From Candidatus Woesearchaeota archaeon (GTDB lineage Archaea; Nanobdellota; Nanobdellia; SCGC-AAA011-G17; JAGVXY01), in NCBI GenBank assembly GCA_018303545.1, contig JAGVXY010000010.1, forward strand, positions 65,643 to 107,014: a DNA stretch of 41,372 bases. The letters are read 5' to 3'. The position numbers and the translations under genes were made by a program. Below are positions 31,479 through 39,363 of the stretch, one piece after another (positions within the stretch are counted from its first letter, which is position 1; every line of letters starts with the position of its first letter). The notes below the pieces were generated by a model. It was not told where the DNA came from. It searched no databases and saw nothing but the letters and a program-made list of their open reading frames with translations.

Positions 31479-33383
31479 TTATTTTATCTCTTTTTTCTCA
31501 ACTTCTTCTTTTAGATTTAATATAAATCTGTCCAGGTCAACATCAAACTTGACTTCCCCATCTCTGGTCCTTACTGCTATTTTTTTCTTTTCTTCTTCCT
31601 TGTCTCCTACAGTTATCATATAATTAACCTTTTGCATCTGTGCATCTAAGACTTTTTTGTTTATTGTTTCATGTTTATTATCAATCTCTACCCTCAATCC
31701 AGCATTAATCATCGCTTCTTTTATCTTTTCAGCATATTCTGCATTTCTGTCGGCAACAGTTAAAACTTTTATTTGCACCGGGCTCAACCATAGAGGTAAT
31801 TTCCCTGCAAAGTTTTCTATAACAACACCTAAGAATCTTTCAACGCTTCCCAAAATCGCTCTGTGTATCATTACAGGAGTTTTTTTAGTTCCGTCTTTTG
31901 CATCATATTCTGCTTTGAATCTTGCAGGCATTGAGAAATCAACTTGTATTGTTCCACATTGCCAATTCCTTCCAATGGCATCTTTAATATTGAACTCAAT
32001 CTTTGGCCCGTAGAATGCTCCTTCTCCTGCTTTTATTTTGAATGGCAGTTTTTTCTTTTGCAGTGCGCTCTTTAAATTCTCAGTTGCTCTTTCCCAGTCA
32101 GCATCGCTTCCAACTGATTTCAATGGCTTAGTTGCCACAAAAATATCATACTCTTTGAATCCTAAAGTAGAATAAATCTTTATAGCATATTCAATCATAT
32201 CTATTATTTCAGTTTCTATCTGTTCTTGTTCGCAGAAAGAGTGTGCATCGTCTTGAGTAAATGCTCTTACTCTAAATAGGCCATTCAATACCCCTGATAA
32301 TTCATGTCTGTGTACATATCCGAACTCAGCATTCCTTAATGGAAGTTCCCTGTATGAATGCAATCGTGAATTATAAATCAGTAATCCGCCAGGGCAGTTC
32401 ATTGGTTTCACAGCATATTCATTATTGTCTATTTTTGTGAAATACATATTCTCTCTAAAATTGTCCCAATGTCCAGAAGTCTTCCATAAGTTCTGGTTCA
32501 GTATGGTTGGAGTTCTTATTTCATTATATCCCCTTTTAGTATTTTCTTCCCTTGCGAACTCAACCAATTTGTTATAAATAATAGTGCCCTTAGGATGCCA
32601 AAATGGAAACCCTGGCCCCTCATCATGAAAAGAATAAAGGTCTAACTCCTTCCCTATTTTCTTATGGTCTCTCTTCTTTGCTTCTTCCAAAAATTCTAAA
32701 TATTTCTTAAGTTCTTTAGGATCATTGAAGCTTATGCCATATATTCTTTGCAGGCTTTCTTTAGTCGAATCGCCTCTCCAGTATGAACCGGAAATTTTTG
32801 TTAATTTCACGGCTTTAATCATTCCTGTTGAATGCACATGCGGCCCTCGGCATAAGTCCAGGAACTTGCCACATTTGTAAATTGTTATTTTTTCATTTTT
32901 AGGTAGTTCATTTATCATTTCTGTTTTGAACTTGTTGTTTTTAAATAATTTCAATGCCTCTTCTTTAGTTACTTCATTCTTTTCGAATTTATCATTTCTG
33001 CCGATTATGATTTTAATCCTTTCTTCTATTTTTTCCATATCCTCAGGGGTTAAAGATTCCATTTCAAAATCATAATAGAACCCTTCATCTACTGCGGGAC
33101 CAATAGTAGGTTTAGCATTTGGATACATTTCTATAACTGCTTCTGCTAAAACATGGGCCGTAGAATGTCTAAAAACTTCGATTCCCTCCTTATCCTTGAA
33201 AGTTAGAATCTTGAAATTTCCATCTGTAGTGATAGGTGTTGTTAAATCGATTAATTTGCCGTCTAAAGATATGCATATCGCTTCTTTCATTAATTTTTCG
33301 CTGATTTCTTTTGCGATTTCCATGCCGGTTATGCCTTTCTTATATTCCTTTTCAGAACCATCTGGAAATCTTAGTTTTACCAT
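31479..33383 (-). CDS. thrS: Threonyl-tRNA synthetase, bacterial type
   Basis: 634 residues. TGS domain (about 1-60; VKLRFPDGSEKEYKKGITGMEIA), N2 editing domain of bacterial/eukaryotic ThrRS (HSTAHVLAEAV ... CGKFLDLCRGPHVHSTG), class II core with zinc ligands (MNCPGG, HRHE) and a C-terminal anticodon domain. Typical archaeal ThrRS instead has a D-aminoacyl-deacylase-like N-terminal editing domain, absent here. ATG 33383 follows AAAAGGTG by 9 nt; a GTG at 33395 overlaps that ribosome site and is rejected. 22 bp near its 3' end recur at 39113. Confidence 0.96.
   Translation of the reverse strand: MVKLRFPDGSEKEYKKGITGMEIAKEISEKLMKEAICISLDGKLIDLTTPITTDGNFKILTFKDKEGIEVFRHSTAHVLAEAVIEMYPNAKPTIGPAVDEGFYYDFEMESLTPEDMEKIEERIKIIIGRNDKFEKNEVTKEEALKLFKNNKFKTEMINELPKNEKITIYKCGKFLDLCRGPHVHSTGMIKAVKLTKISGSYWRGDSTKESLQRIYGISFNDPKELKKYLEFLEEAKKRDHKKIGKELDLYSFHDEGPGFPFWHPKGTIIYNKLVEFAREENTKRGYNEIRTPTILNQNLWKTSGHWDNFRENMYFTKIDNNEYAVKPMNCPGGLLIYNSRLHSYRELPLRNAEFGYVHRHELSGVLNGLFRVRAFTQDDAHSFCEQEQIETEIIDMIEYAIKIYSTLGFKEYDIFVATKPLKSVGSDADWERATENLKSALQKKKLPFKIKAGEGAFYGPKIEFNIKDAIGRNWQCGTIQVDFSMPARFKAEYDAKDGTKKTPVMIHRAILGSVERFLGVVIENFAGKLPLWLSPVQIKVLTVADRNAEYAEKIKEAMINAGLRVEIDNKHETINKKVLDAQMQKVNYMITVGDKEEEKKKIAVRTRDGEVKFDVDLDRFILNLKEEVEKKEIK
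31523..31544 (-). repeat. 22-bp repeat, copy in the thrS 3' end
   Basis: The exact 22-bp copy of 39113-39134, here encoding DVDLDRF near the ThrRS C-terminus. Confidence 0.8.
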
Positions 33384-33509
33384 TTTATTCAACACCTTTT
33401 ATTCTTCATAAATAGTTGGAGCAAGATATATAAATGTTACTGAAAAAATAAACCATTTATTATTTTTAGATAGTAAACTATTTAAATACTTAAACTCTTA
33501 ATTTTCACT

Positions 33510-35309
33510 ATGAATAAGAGGGGTGCAGTGTTTTTAATAGCTTTGTTCCTGCTAGTGCCTAATGTTTTTGCAAATATAGAAATAGATTCAGGATTGAGTA
33601 ATTCTTACAACTTAGGAGATTCATTAAGTATATCAGGAAGTATTACCTTGTCTGTAAATACAGATCTTTTTATGGAAACGGCAATGACTTGCGGTTCTTC
33701 TTCAAGAGTTATGATGCGAAAAGTTGTTTCTGTTTATTCTAACATACCAAAAGATTTCAATCAGACCTTACAGATTTTTGGCTTCGAATCTGGCACTTGT
33801 CAAGTGGATATTACATTAAAAGATGCAAACAATAGTTTTATTGAGACTTCATCATCAAATAATTTCGAAATTACAAAAAAATTGATAGGTCATTTTACAA
33901 AGAATAAAGAAAAGGCCCAATTAGGTCAATCTGTTAGTTATACTGGGGATGTTTTGACCCAAAGTGGAAAAAATGTAAATGGTTACGCTCTAATAAATCT
34001 AAAGCAGGGTGATGAAGTTTTCTATTCTGATTCAACGGATATAAAAAATGGGGATTTTACATTTGAAATAAAATTGGAAAGCTATCCTGCAGGTAAGGTT
34101 ACTTTTGAAGCTACTGTTTTTGATATTTATGGCAACTCCGGTATTTTCATCGATGAAAATGGGTTCGAAATAACTTCGTTATTAGAGATTAACCCTTCAG
34201 TAAAATCAACAGAGGTTCTGCCTGGAAAAGAAATTATGCTTTATGGCACAGCGCAGACAGAGCTTGAAGGTCAGATTTTTAATGGCGATTTTGAAATTTC
34301 AATTCTCGATGCCAATTACCGTTATAGTTTTGAAGGAAAAGATTTCAAATATGCATTATTACTTCCAAAAAATATTAAGTCGGGCACACATCAATTGCTT
34401 ATAAGACTAAGTGATAATTACGGCAATAAAGGTGAATCTTCAGTCTCAGTTATTATAACCCCCATTCTTACAGATATAACACACAATCTTGGGTCAATGA
34501 GTTTTCTGCCCGGAGAAACAATGAGGTTTAATCCCACGCTAGTTGATCAAGCAGGGGATATAATAAATGAAAAAATTAGTGTCGCTCTTTCGGATTCTAT
34601 TTTTGATTCTGAAGTAATGTCTGGTGAAAGCATAAGTATATTTATTCCAGGTAAAACTGATCCAGGGGTTTACAAATTATCTTTAATCTCAGGAAGCATA
34701 AGGAAAAAGTTTGATATCACCATTCTTGAAAAATCCGAAATTATGCCATACTTAGACGGCAATAATCTTGTCTTATCCAATGTGGGGAATATAAAATTTT
34801 CAGATATGGTTACGATTACATTTAATCAAGGAATACAGATAAAAGAATCCCTTTCCCTAAAACCAGGGCAAAATAAGACAATTGACCTATCTAATGGATT
34901 GGCAACAGGCCGTTATGACATTAAGGTTTCAGTAGCAGGCAAGGATCATGAATTTTCTAGCATAGATTTAATCAGCGCAGTACCATTCAAGTATAAGACC
35001 ATTGTAACTGCGATAATGATCTTGGTATTTATTATAATCTTAATAATTATGTTCCTTAAATTAAGGCGGGACCATATATCATTAAATAAATCAGGGTATG
35101 AATCAAGCATTCCAAGAAAAAAAATAACTCTTTTCAAGAAGCATTCTTCAGAAGTTCATCATCCTGCATCAAATCACGCACAGGGAATGCAAAAAAAACC
35201 TTACGTTAAACTTACAAAAGAGCAAGAAATCGAAGATTATAAGCGTACAATCCTAAAAGAGATAGAAAAAGTAGAAAGAGAATCTAAACGCGAGCGCGGC
35301 CTATTCTGA
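33510..35309 (+). CDS. Surface protein with beta repeats and one C-terminal membrane helix
   Basis: 599 residues. Signal peptide (1-21), then about 460 residues of repeated beta-sandwich domains (about 90 residues each; motifs such as LGDSLSISGSI, LGQSVSYTGDV and PGKEIMLYGTAQ recur and mark domain starts), a membrane helix (about 497-518, TIVTAIMILVFIIILIIMFLKL) and an 80-residue basic, charged cytoplasmic tail ending in a long helix (EQEIEDYKRTILKEIEKVERESKRERGLF). No catalytic motif. Probably an envelope or signalling scaffold. TATA box TATTTAAATAC (about 33478-33488); it overlaps the convergent SprT-like gene by 26 nt. Confidence 0.85.
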   Translation: MNKRGAVFLIALFLLVPNVFANIEIDSGLSNSYNLGDSLSISGSITLSVNTDLFMETAMTCGSSSRVMMRKVVSVYSNIPKDFNQTLQIFGFESGTCQVDITLKDANNSFIETSSSNNFEITKKLIGHFTKNKEKAQLGQSVSYTGDVLTQSGKNVNGYALINLKQGDEVFYSDSTDIKNGDFTFEIKLESYPAGKVTFEATVFDIYGNSGIFIDENGFEITSLLEINPSVKSTEVLPGKEIMLYGTAQTELEGQIFNGDFEISILDANYRYSFEGKDFKYALLLPKNIKSGTHQLLIRLSDNYGNKGESSVSVIITPILTDITHNLGSMSFLPGETMRFNPTLVDQAGDIINEKISVALSDSIFDSEVMSGESISIFIPGKTDPGVYKLSLISGSIRKKFDITILEKSEIMPYLDGNNLVLSNVGNIKFSDMVTITFNQGIQIKESLSLKPGQNKTIDLSNGLATGRYDIKVSVAGKDHEFSSIDLISAVPFKYKTIVTAIMILVFIIILIIMFLKLRRDHISLNKSGYESSIPRKKITLFKKHSSEVHHPASNHAQGMQKKPYVKLTKEQEIEDYKRTILKEIEKVERESKRERGLF

Positions 35310-35745
35310 ACAAATCAAGTAAAGAAATTCTTCTTATTCTAGGCTTTTTATAATTAGAGACAATTTTTGGCCAATCATTCTTTAGAAATTCTTTTTCTTT
35401 TGCGATTAAATGCCCGAAGCCCTTTCTTATCATTTCTTTTTCGACTATTCCCCCTTTATGCGGATGCTTATACCTTTTTAGGTGGGGAGAGTTAAATCCA
35501 TGCATATAATGTACAAGTTCATGCGCTAAAGTTATTTCGATTATATAATCTGGAACTCGCAAATCTTTGAAAACCGCATTTATAACAATTTCCGTGTTCC
35601 CATCTTTAAGTTTTTTTATATGCCCAAATTTATTTCTCCATCTGCCCTTGAACTGCACATTAACCTGGTTCAATCTTTCCACTTCGGGAAACAGAAGAAT
35701 CCAAATTTGATCCAGTCTTTGTTCAAGCCACTTATTATCTCTCAT
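35284..35745 (-). CDS. SprT-like zinc metalloprotease
   Basis: 153 residues. HEXXH zinc motif in ITLAHELVHYMHGFNSPHLKRYKHPHKGG (HELVH at about 77-81; an additional downstream His in HLKRYKHPHKGG as third ligand), preceded by NTEIVINAVFKDLRVPDYIIEITLAHE in SprT-like order. The family includes SprT and the DNA-protein crosslink protease Spartan; the archaeal short forms are of unknown role. The C-terminal zinc ribbon of SprT is missing. Confidence 0.82.
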   Translation of the reverse strand: MRDNKWLEQRLDQIWILLFPEVERLNQVNVQFKGRWRNKFGHIKKLKDGNTEIVINAVFKDLRVPDYIIEITLAHELVHYMHGFNSPHLKRYKHPHKGGIVEKEMIRKGFGHLIAKEKEFLKNDWPKIVSNYKKPRIRRISLLDLFRIGRARV

Positions 35746-35775
35746 AGAAAAATTAAATAAAAATAGGGGTTTAAA

Positions 35776-35829
35776 TTATTTTCCCTTTTTCTTTTTTTTC
35801 TTTGTTTGACAGCCACAAGTACCACACAT
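35776..35829 (-). CDS. 17-residue Cys-rich basic peptide
   Basis: ATG to TAA reading MCGTCGCQTKKKKKKGK: a CxxCxC metal-binding-like head and a lysine tail. A strong Shine-Dalgarno GGAGG lies 8 nt before the ATG (bases 35838-35842) and TTTAAATA (about 35869-35878) is a TATA box at the right distance, so the whole gene signal set is present. The head resembles the N-terminal CxxCxC metal-binding motif known from HypB. It may be a real microprotein, for example a metal buffer or nucleic-acid-binding peptide. Confidence 0.6.
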   Translation of the reverse strand: MCGTCGCQTKKKKKKGK

Positions 35830-35868
35830 ATCTTCCACCTCCAGTTATCTACTAGATATATTGTTTTT

Positions 35869-35878
35869 TTATTTAAAT
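35869..35878 (-). promoter_or_regulatory. TATA box of the 17-residue peptide gene
   Basis: TTTAAATAAA-like element on the minus strand, about 25 nt before a likely RNA start at about 35848, which puts the ribosome site GGAGG inside the leader. Confidence 0.45.
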
Positions 35879-35979
35879 CTTTTATGGTGTTATAATTATA
35901 TCTGAATATATCCGCGATAAAACTCTATGTATTTGCAAATTAGAAACTTTTATAATCATTATTACCTTATACTTATAAT

Positions 35980-36450
35980 ATGTCCGATGAAATATTTATG
36001 TCATTAGCTATAAAGAAAGCACTTAAAGGCGTTAAGAAAGGTCAGGCTCCATTTGGCGCTTGTATAATTAAGAATAATAAAGTAATCTCTTGTGAACATA
36101 GCACTGTTTTGAAAGACACCAATATTATTTCTCATGCTGAGATGAATGCTATCAAAAAAGCATGCAAAAAGTTAAAATCAATTAATCTAAAAGATTGCAT
36201 CATCTATTCAACAGTTGAACCTTGTCCTATGTGTTTTTCTGCTATCCATTGGGCTAAAATTTCCAAGATAATATATGGTGCTTCAGAGAATGATGCAAAA
36301 AAAGCAGGGTTCAATGAACTGATGATTCATGATAAGAAATTGAAAAGTTTGGGCAGACTAAAAATAAAGATAGTTTCAAATTTTATGAAGAAAGAGTGTT
36401 TGGAACCATTTAAAGCTTGGAAAAAAAGAAAGAATAAAAGGATTTATTGA
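35980..36450 (+). CDS. Nucleoside/guanine deaminase, CDA family
   Basis: 156 residues. Cytidine deaminase-like fold with HAE (52-54) and PCPMC (81-85) zinc motifs: APFGACIIKNNKVISCEH, ISHAEMNAIKKACKKL, LKDCIIYSTVEPCPMCFSAIHWAKISKIIYGASENDAKKAGFNELMIHD. The region after PCPMC (SAIHWAKISKIIYGASENDAKKAGF) resembles guanine deaminase GuaD more than TadA. Guanine deamination or tRNA adenosine deamination are both possible. TATA box at about 35946-35956. Confidence 0.88.
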   Translation: MSDEIFMSLAIKKALKGVKKGQAPFGACIIKNNKVISCEHSTVLKDTNIISHAEMNAIKKACKKLKSINLKDCIIYSTVEPCPMCFSAIHWAKISKIIYGASENDAKKAGFNELMIHDKKLKSLGRLKIKIVSNFMKKECLEPFKAWKKRKNKRIY

Positions 36451-36573
36451 ATTCCCTTTATTCGATAAGTGGTTTTCATCCTCATCATTAGAGTGCCCTA
36501 TTCATCCCTCAAATCAATTGCCAATTTATAAATTCTTGTTCGATAAGATGGCCAATAGGGGTTTAAAAACCAA
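36451..36573. other. AT-rich spacer before the SRP RNA
   Basis: No gene seen. TTCGATAAG occurs twice in the same direction (about 36461 and 36539), without other structure. The SRP promoter follows. Confidence 0.4.
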
Positions 36574-36585
36574 AGTTTTAAAAAG
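36574..36585 (+). promoter_or_regulatory. TATA box of the SRP RNA gene
   Basis: AGTTTTAAAAAG lies about 27 nt before the predicted RNA start at 36607. A second TA-rich stretch (GTTTAAAAAC, 36561-36570) precedes it. Confidence 0.55.
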
Positions 36586-36606
36586 CAGTTATATCTCATA
36601 AACATT

Positions 36607-36881
36607 GTAGGCTAGGCTGGCGGGCTAACCCTCCGCTGTTACTGCAAACGGGATACAATAGCAGGGTCGAAGTCCTTTAGGCGGTAGTTTCGTACATTGG
36701 AAGTCTTGGCTTCATTCCGTCGATCTCCTGTCCCAATTGGTCGGCATCTTTGGGAACCGGGTCAGGCTGGGAACAGAGCAGCCCTAACTGATCATACTGG
36801 CGCTTTTGGGGTCGCGGGAAGGAGGAACAGCCAGGGTTAAGCTTTCGAAGTGCGGTTCTATCCACTTTGGGACGTGCCTAC
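36607..36881 (+). ncRNA. 7S signal recognition particle RNA
   Basis: About 275 nt, archaeal 7S size. The ends pair: GTAGGC (36607-36612) with GCCTAC (36876-36881). Conserved domain I-like segments CTGTTACTGCAAACGGGATA and CAGGGTCGAAGTCC follow the order of archaeal SRP RNAs. Domain IV, the SRP54-binding helix, is clear at about 36756-36788: ACCGGGTCAGGCTGGGAACA followed by GAGCAGCCC, with the GGAA-type loop and the asymmetric bulge. T-rich bases (CTTTTATCTT) follow the 3' end. The SRP targets ribosomes making membrane and secreted proteins. An antisense frame (36677-36865) lies inside this RNA and is rejected. Confidence 0.93.
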
Positions 36882-36894
36882 TTTTATCTTCAAA

Positions 36895-37197
36895 ATGATT
36901 TCAAGAATAGATATTTACAAGTTATTCGAACTGAAAAATTTAGTTCGTTCTGAATTTTCTGAGTTTGCGGTAGACATTCGCAAGTACGCAGGAAACCTAG
37001 ATTTAGACAAAGTTATGAAAGAAATCATCCATATCTGCGAGACAGAGGATTATTTCGCAGGCTCGCATATGTTCTGTACTAGAGAGAATGTCATACCGAG
37101 ATATAAGAAAGATAAATCTTTGGTTTTAGATGCAGACCATATAGAAGGATTATGTAAGCTGTTATTAATACATAAAAAAATAATAAAAGATTATTAG
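36895..37197 (+). CDS. Hypothetical protein directly behind the SRP RNA
   Basis: 100 residues: RIDIYKLFELKNLVRSEFSEFAVDIRKYAGNLDLDKVMKEIIHICETEDYFAGSHMFCTRENVIPRYKKDKSLVLDADHIEGLCKLLLIHKKI, mixed alpha/beta, soluble. Not recognised. ATG 36895 is 13 nt after the SRP RNA end, and no TATA box or ribosome site is seen in or just before that space, so it may be translated from RNA reading through the SRP terminator. An in-frame ATG upstream (36850) lies inside the SRP RNA and is unlikely. Overlaps the convergent gene at 37194 by 4 nt. Confidence 0.7.
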   Translation: MISRIDIYKLFELKNLVRSEFSEFAVDIRKYAGNLDLDKVMKEIIHICETEDYFAGSHMFCTRENVIPRYKKDKSLVLDADHIEGLCKLLLIHKKIIKDY

Positions 37198-37646
37198 GTG
37201 AACCAGGAATAAACTTTCATTCCCGCTTTAGCTGCGCCGAATACAATTGAGTTTCCAACCCCGTGTGAATCGGTTATTATCTGTTTAGAATTTATTGCTT
37301 CAACAACATCCAAATTGCCAGCAATCATTGCATCAACGACTTCTTCAGTAGTTGAAACATCCAATGTAGGTTCATCATAAAGTTCTTCAGATATGTCTGT
37401 TATCATTGCATTATTATCAATTGCTGCAGAAAATACAGTATCCCCTTCTGGCCCCTGGACATAAATATTTACTTTTTGGTTGTTGATTATTGATTTAACC
37501 AGCCCAGGAACGTTTTCGATATTGCCATTATAATCATTCTTAAAAGCGTCCATATTATTGAAAAATTGCTCTTTCAGCTCATCGCTTAATGCATAGCACA
37601 TAGGCATAAGCATTAATATTACAAAAACCAAAAATAATTTTTTCAT
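37194..37646 (-). CDS. Secreted SCP2-like small protein
   Basis: 150 residues. Signal peptide (1-19, KKLFLVFVILMLMPMCYAL). The mature part (VPGLVKSIINNQKVNIYVQGPEGDTVFSAAIDNNAMITDIS...PTLDVSTTEEVVDAMIAGNLDVVEAINSKQIITDSHGVGNSIVFGAAKAG) resembles the SCP2 lipid-carrier pattern: beta strands, PTLDVSTTEE, then the helix with AGNLDVVEAI. A weak, pattern-based match; a lipid or hydrophobic-ligand role is possible. It starts 1 nt after the trxB stop, so it is in an operon with trxB. Confidence 0.7.
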   Translation of the reverse strand: MKKLFLVFVILMLMPMCYALSDELKEQFFNNMDAFKNDYNGNIENVPGLVKSIINNQKVNIYVQGPEGDTVFSAAIDNNAMITDISEELYDEPTLDVSTTEEVVDAMIAGNLDVVEAINSKQIITDSHGVGNSIVFGAAKAGMKVYSWFT

Positions 37647-37647
37647 T

Positions 37648-38541
37648 TTATTCCTCCTTTTTTAGATAATAATAGGCAGACCATGCAGCAACCGCTCCTT
37701 CCCCGCAGGCAGTTATTATCTGCTTGAATGGATTATCTGTTATATCCCCTGCCGCATAAATGCCATTAATATTAGTCTCCATTTTTTTATTTACTTTTAC
37801 ATAATTGTTTTCATCAAGCTTCACATCAACCTGTTTCAGAAGATCAGTAGAAGGAATGCTACCGATTTCAATAAATATACCATCCATCTTCACATTTTTT
37901 CCATTGTCAAGTTCTATTGCTTCTACAAATTTCTTGCCCATTATTTTAATAATATTCGCATTGTATATTATATGTATATTTTTTGCCTTATTCATGGTTA
38001 TTATATTCAGGGGTTCAGCCTTAAGTTTATCGCCCCTAGATATCAGATAGACATTCTTTGCATATTCAGCAATTAGAATGGCTGCCTTAACAGCAGAATC
38101 ACCGCTACCCGCAATGGCAACTTCTTTGCCCCTGTAAAGGGCCGCATCACAGCTGGCACAATATGAAACGCCTTTCCCCAAAAATTCATCTTCTCCAGGA
38201 ATATTCAATTTTCTTTTCTGCATTCCGGTCGTGAATATTATTACTCTCGCTTTATATTTTTTATTTGTTTTGGTTGTGATTTCTAAGTTTTTAGCTATAG
38301 CAATAGCTTCATCATAGATATTCTCAACTTCTTTGTATATGTCAAGATGTTTCTTGAACTTCATCATTAATTCAAAGCCTGAAACCCCCGGATAAGATGG
38401 AAAATTATCCACCTGCGGCGCTTTATTTGCAGTCCCGCCGATCTCTTTGGCAATCATCATGGTTTTAAGCCTGTATCTAGCGCAATATATTGCCGCGGTA
38501 ATTCCTGCAGGTCCTCCTCCGATTATTATTACATCATACAT
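37648..38541 (-). CDS. trxB: Thioredoxin reductase (TrxB-like)
   Basis: 297 residues, two-dinucleotide-fold flavoprotein: FAD motif GGGPAG (8-13), redox-active CASC (Cys128-Cys131; usual CATC), NAD(P)-binding GSGDSA (145-150), and the final GIYAAGDITDNPFKQIITACGEGAVAA FAD motif. NAD(P)H-dependent reduction of thioredoxin or a related thiol partner. No thioredoxin gene is nearby. The secreted protein at 37194 is encoded immediately downstream. Confidence 0.95.
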   Translation of the reverse strand: MYDVIIIGGGPAGITAAIYCARYRLKTMMIAKEIGGTANKAPQVDNFPSYPGVSGFELMMKFKKHLDIYKEVENIYDEAIAIAKNLEITTKTNKKYKARVIIFTTGMQKRKLNIPGEDEFLGKGVSYCASCDAALYRGKEVAIAGSGDSAVKAAILIAEYAKNVYLISRGDKLKAEPLNIITMNKAKNIHIIYNANIIKIMGKKFVEAIELDNGKNVKMDGIFIEIGSIPSTDLLKQVDVKLDENNYVKVNKKMETNINGIYAAGDITDNPFKQIITACGEGAVAAWSAYYYLKKEE

Positions 38542-38554
38542 ATTACCCTATTTC

Positions 38555-39067
38555 CTATTTATTATTATTTAAATCTTGCTGTCCTAGCTTTTTTCTTATT
38601 GCTATGCTGAATAGTGCTGCTCCTGCAAATAATCCTAAAATATTAGCTTGAGGGACAAAAATCAGCATTAAAGGTAAAACAAACAATGCTATTATGAAGA
38701 TTATATTTTTTATGCTCTTTTCTTTTAACAATGTTCCTGCTGGCAGGCCAATAACAAAAACTAAGGAGAATAATATATATGAAAATTCCCAGTTATAGCC
38801 TGTTGCCAATATCATTCCTAAGAATAGATATATTGAGTCATAAAGGAAGAATCCTGTAATTAGCCCAATAACAACTAAAGCTAAATTTAGAAGAGAAAAA
38901 TTATACCTTAGGACAACTATTGCGCCTAAAATCAAACAAGTTGCTTGCATAACGATTTTATAATATTTGTTCTGCTCGGAATACTCTTCTTTAGTGTAAT
39001 GGCCTATAATAATTCCGGCAATTAATCCAGAAAATGCGATAATTGACAATAAAAAGTATTGTATCAT
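38555..39067 (-). CDS. Multi-pass membrane protein, unknown function
   Basis: 170 residues with about six hydrophobic segments, starting IQYFLLSIIAFSGLIAGIIIGHYTKEEYSEQ, with short charged loops and the end IRKKLGQQDLNNNK. ATG 39067 is favoured over the TTG at 39076, which lacks a ribosome site. Not recognised. Close (13 nt) behind lies trxB on the same strand, possibly one transcript. Confidence 0.75.
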   Translation of the reverse strand: MIQYFLLSIIAFSGLIAGIIIGHYTKEEYSEQNKYYKIVMQATCLILGAIVVLRYNFSLLNLALVVIGLITGFFLYDSIYLFLGMILATGYNWEFSYILFSLVFVIGLPAGTLLKEKSIKNIIFIIALFVLPLMLIFVPQANILGLFAGAALFSIAIRKKLGQQDLNNNK

Positions 39068-39251
39068 AAAAACCAATAAAGATAAAGAACTTTAAAAAAC
39101 TTTAGTTTTTCTTAAATCTGTCCAGGTCAACATCCATTAATTTGATTATTTTATAGATATTTTGGTTTTATGAAATAATCTTCAATATTACCACATATCA
39201 TGGATAACATTATTTTGCAGGTTAATTAATAGGAGGCCAACATAAGCGTAA
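39068..39251. other. AT-rich spacer with a gene fragment
   Basis: No intact gene. It holds the 22-bp repeat of the thrS end (39113-39134), read on the minus strand as a short frame with KLMDVDLDRFKKN and a stop. GGAGG at about 39231-39235 is not followed by a frame of useful length. Confidence 0.4.
39113..39134 (-). repeat. 22-bp repeat, intergenic copy
   Basis: Exact copy of 31523-31544, from inside thrS, in an intergenic spot. On the minus strand it keeps the same frame (DVDLDRF) and ends in a stop six codons later. Confidence 0.8.
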
Positions 39252-39263
39252 CTTATATAAATA
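39252..39263 (+). promoter_or_regulatory. TATA box upstream of the C25 peptidase gene
   Basis: CTTATATAAATA; an RNA start at about 39283-39288 would give a leader of about 80 nt before ATG 39364, unusual for this genome, and holding the hairpin at 39312. AATTTATAATTA (39345-39356) is too close to the ATG to serve it. Confidence 0.45.
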
Positions 39264-39311
39264 AATTGATTTTGTTATAATAATGAGTTAGAGGTATAGA
39301 CCCGTATCGTG

Positions 39312-39328
39312 ATTTCATTTGTTGAAAT
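39312..39328 (+). other. Hairpin in the C25 peptidase leader
   Basis: ATTTCA (39312-39317) pairs with TGAAAT (39323-39328) around a TTTGT loop, a perfect 6-bp stem; CCG (39302-39304) could close an outer stem with CGG (39336-39338). A leader element or a small RNA both fit. Confidence 0.3.
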
Positions 39329-39363
39329 GGAACTCCGGATAGAATAATTTATAATTAGTTCAT

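Noticed and set aside
36677-36865. Minus-strand 62-codon frame
   Set aside because: It lies fully within the SRP RNA and has no coding signals.
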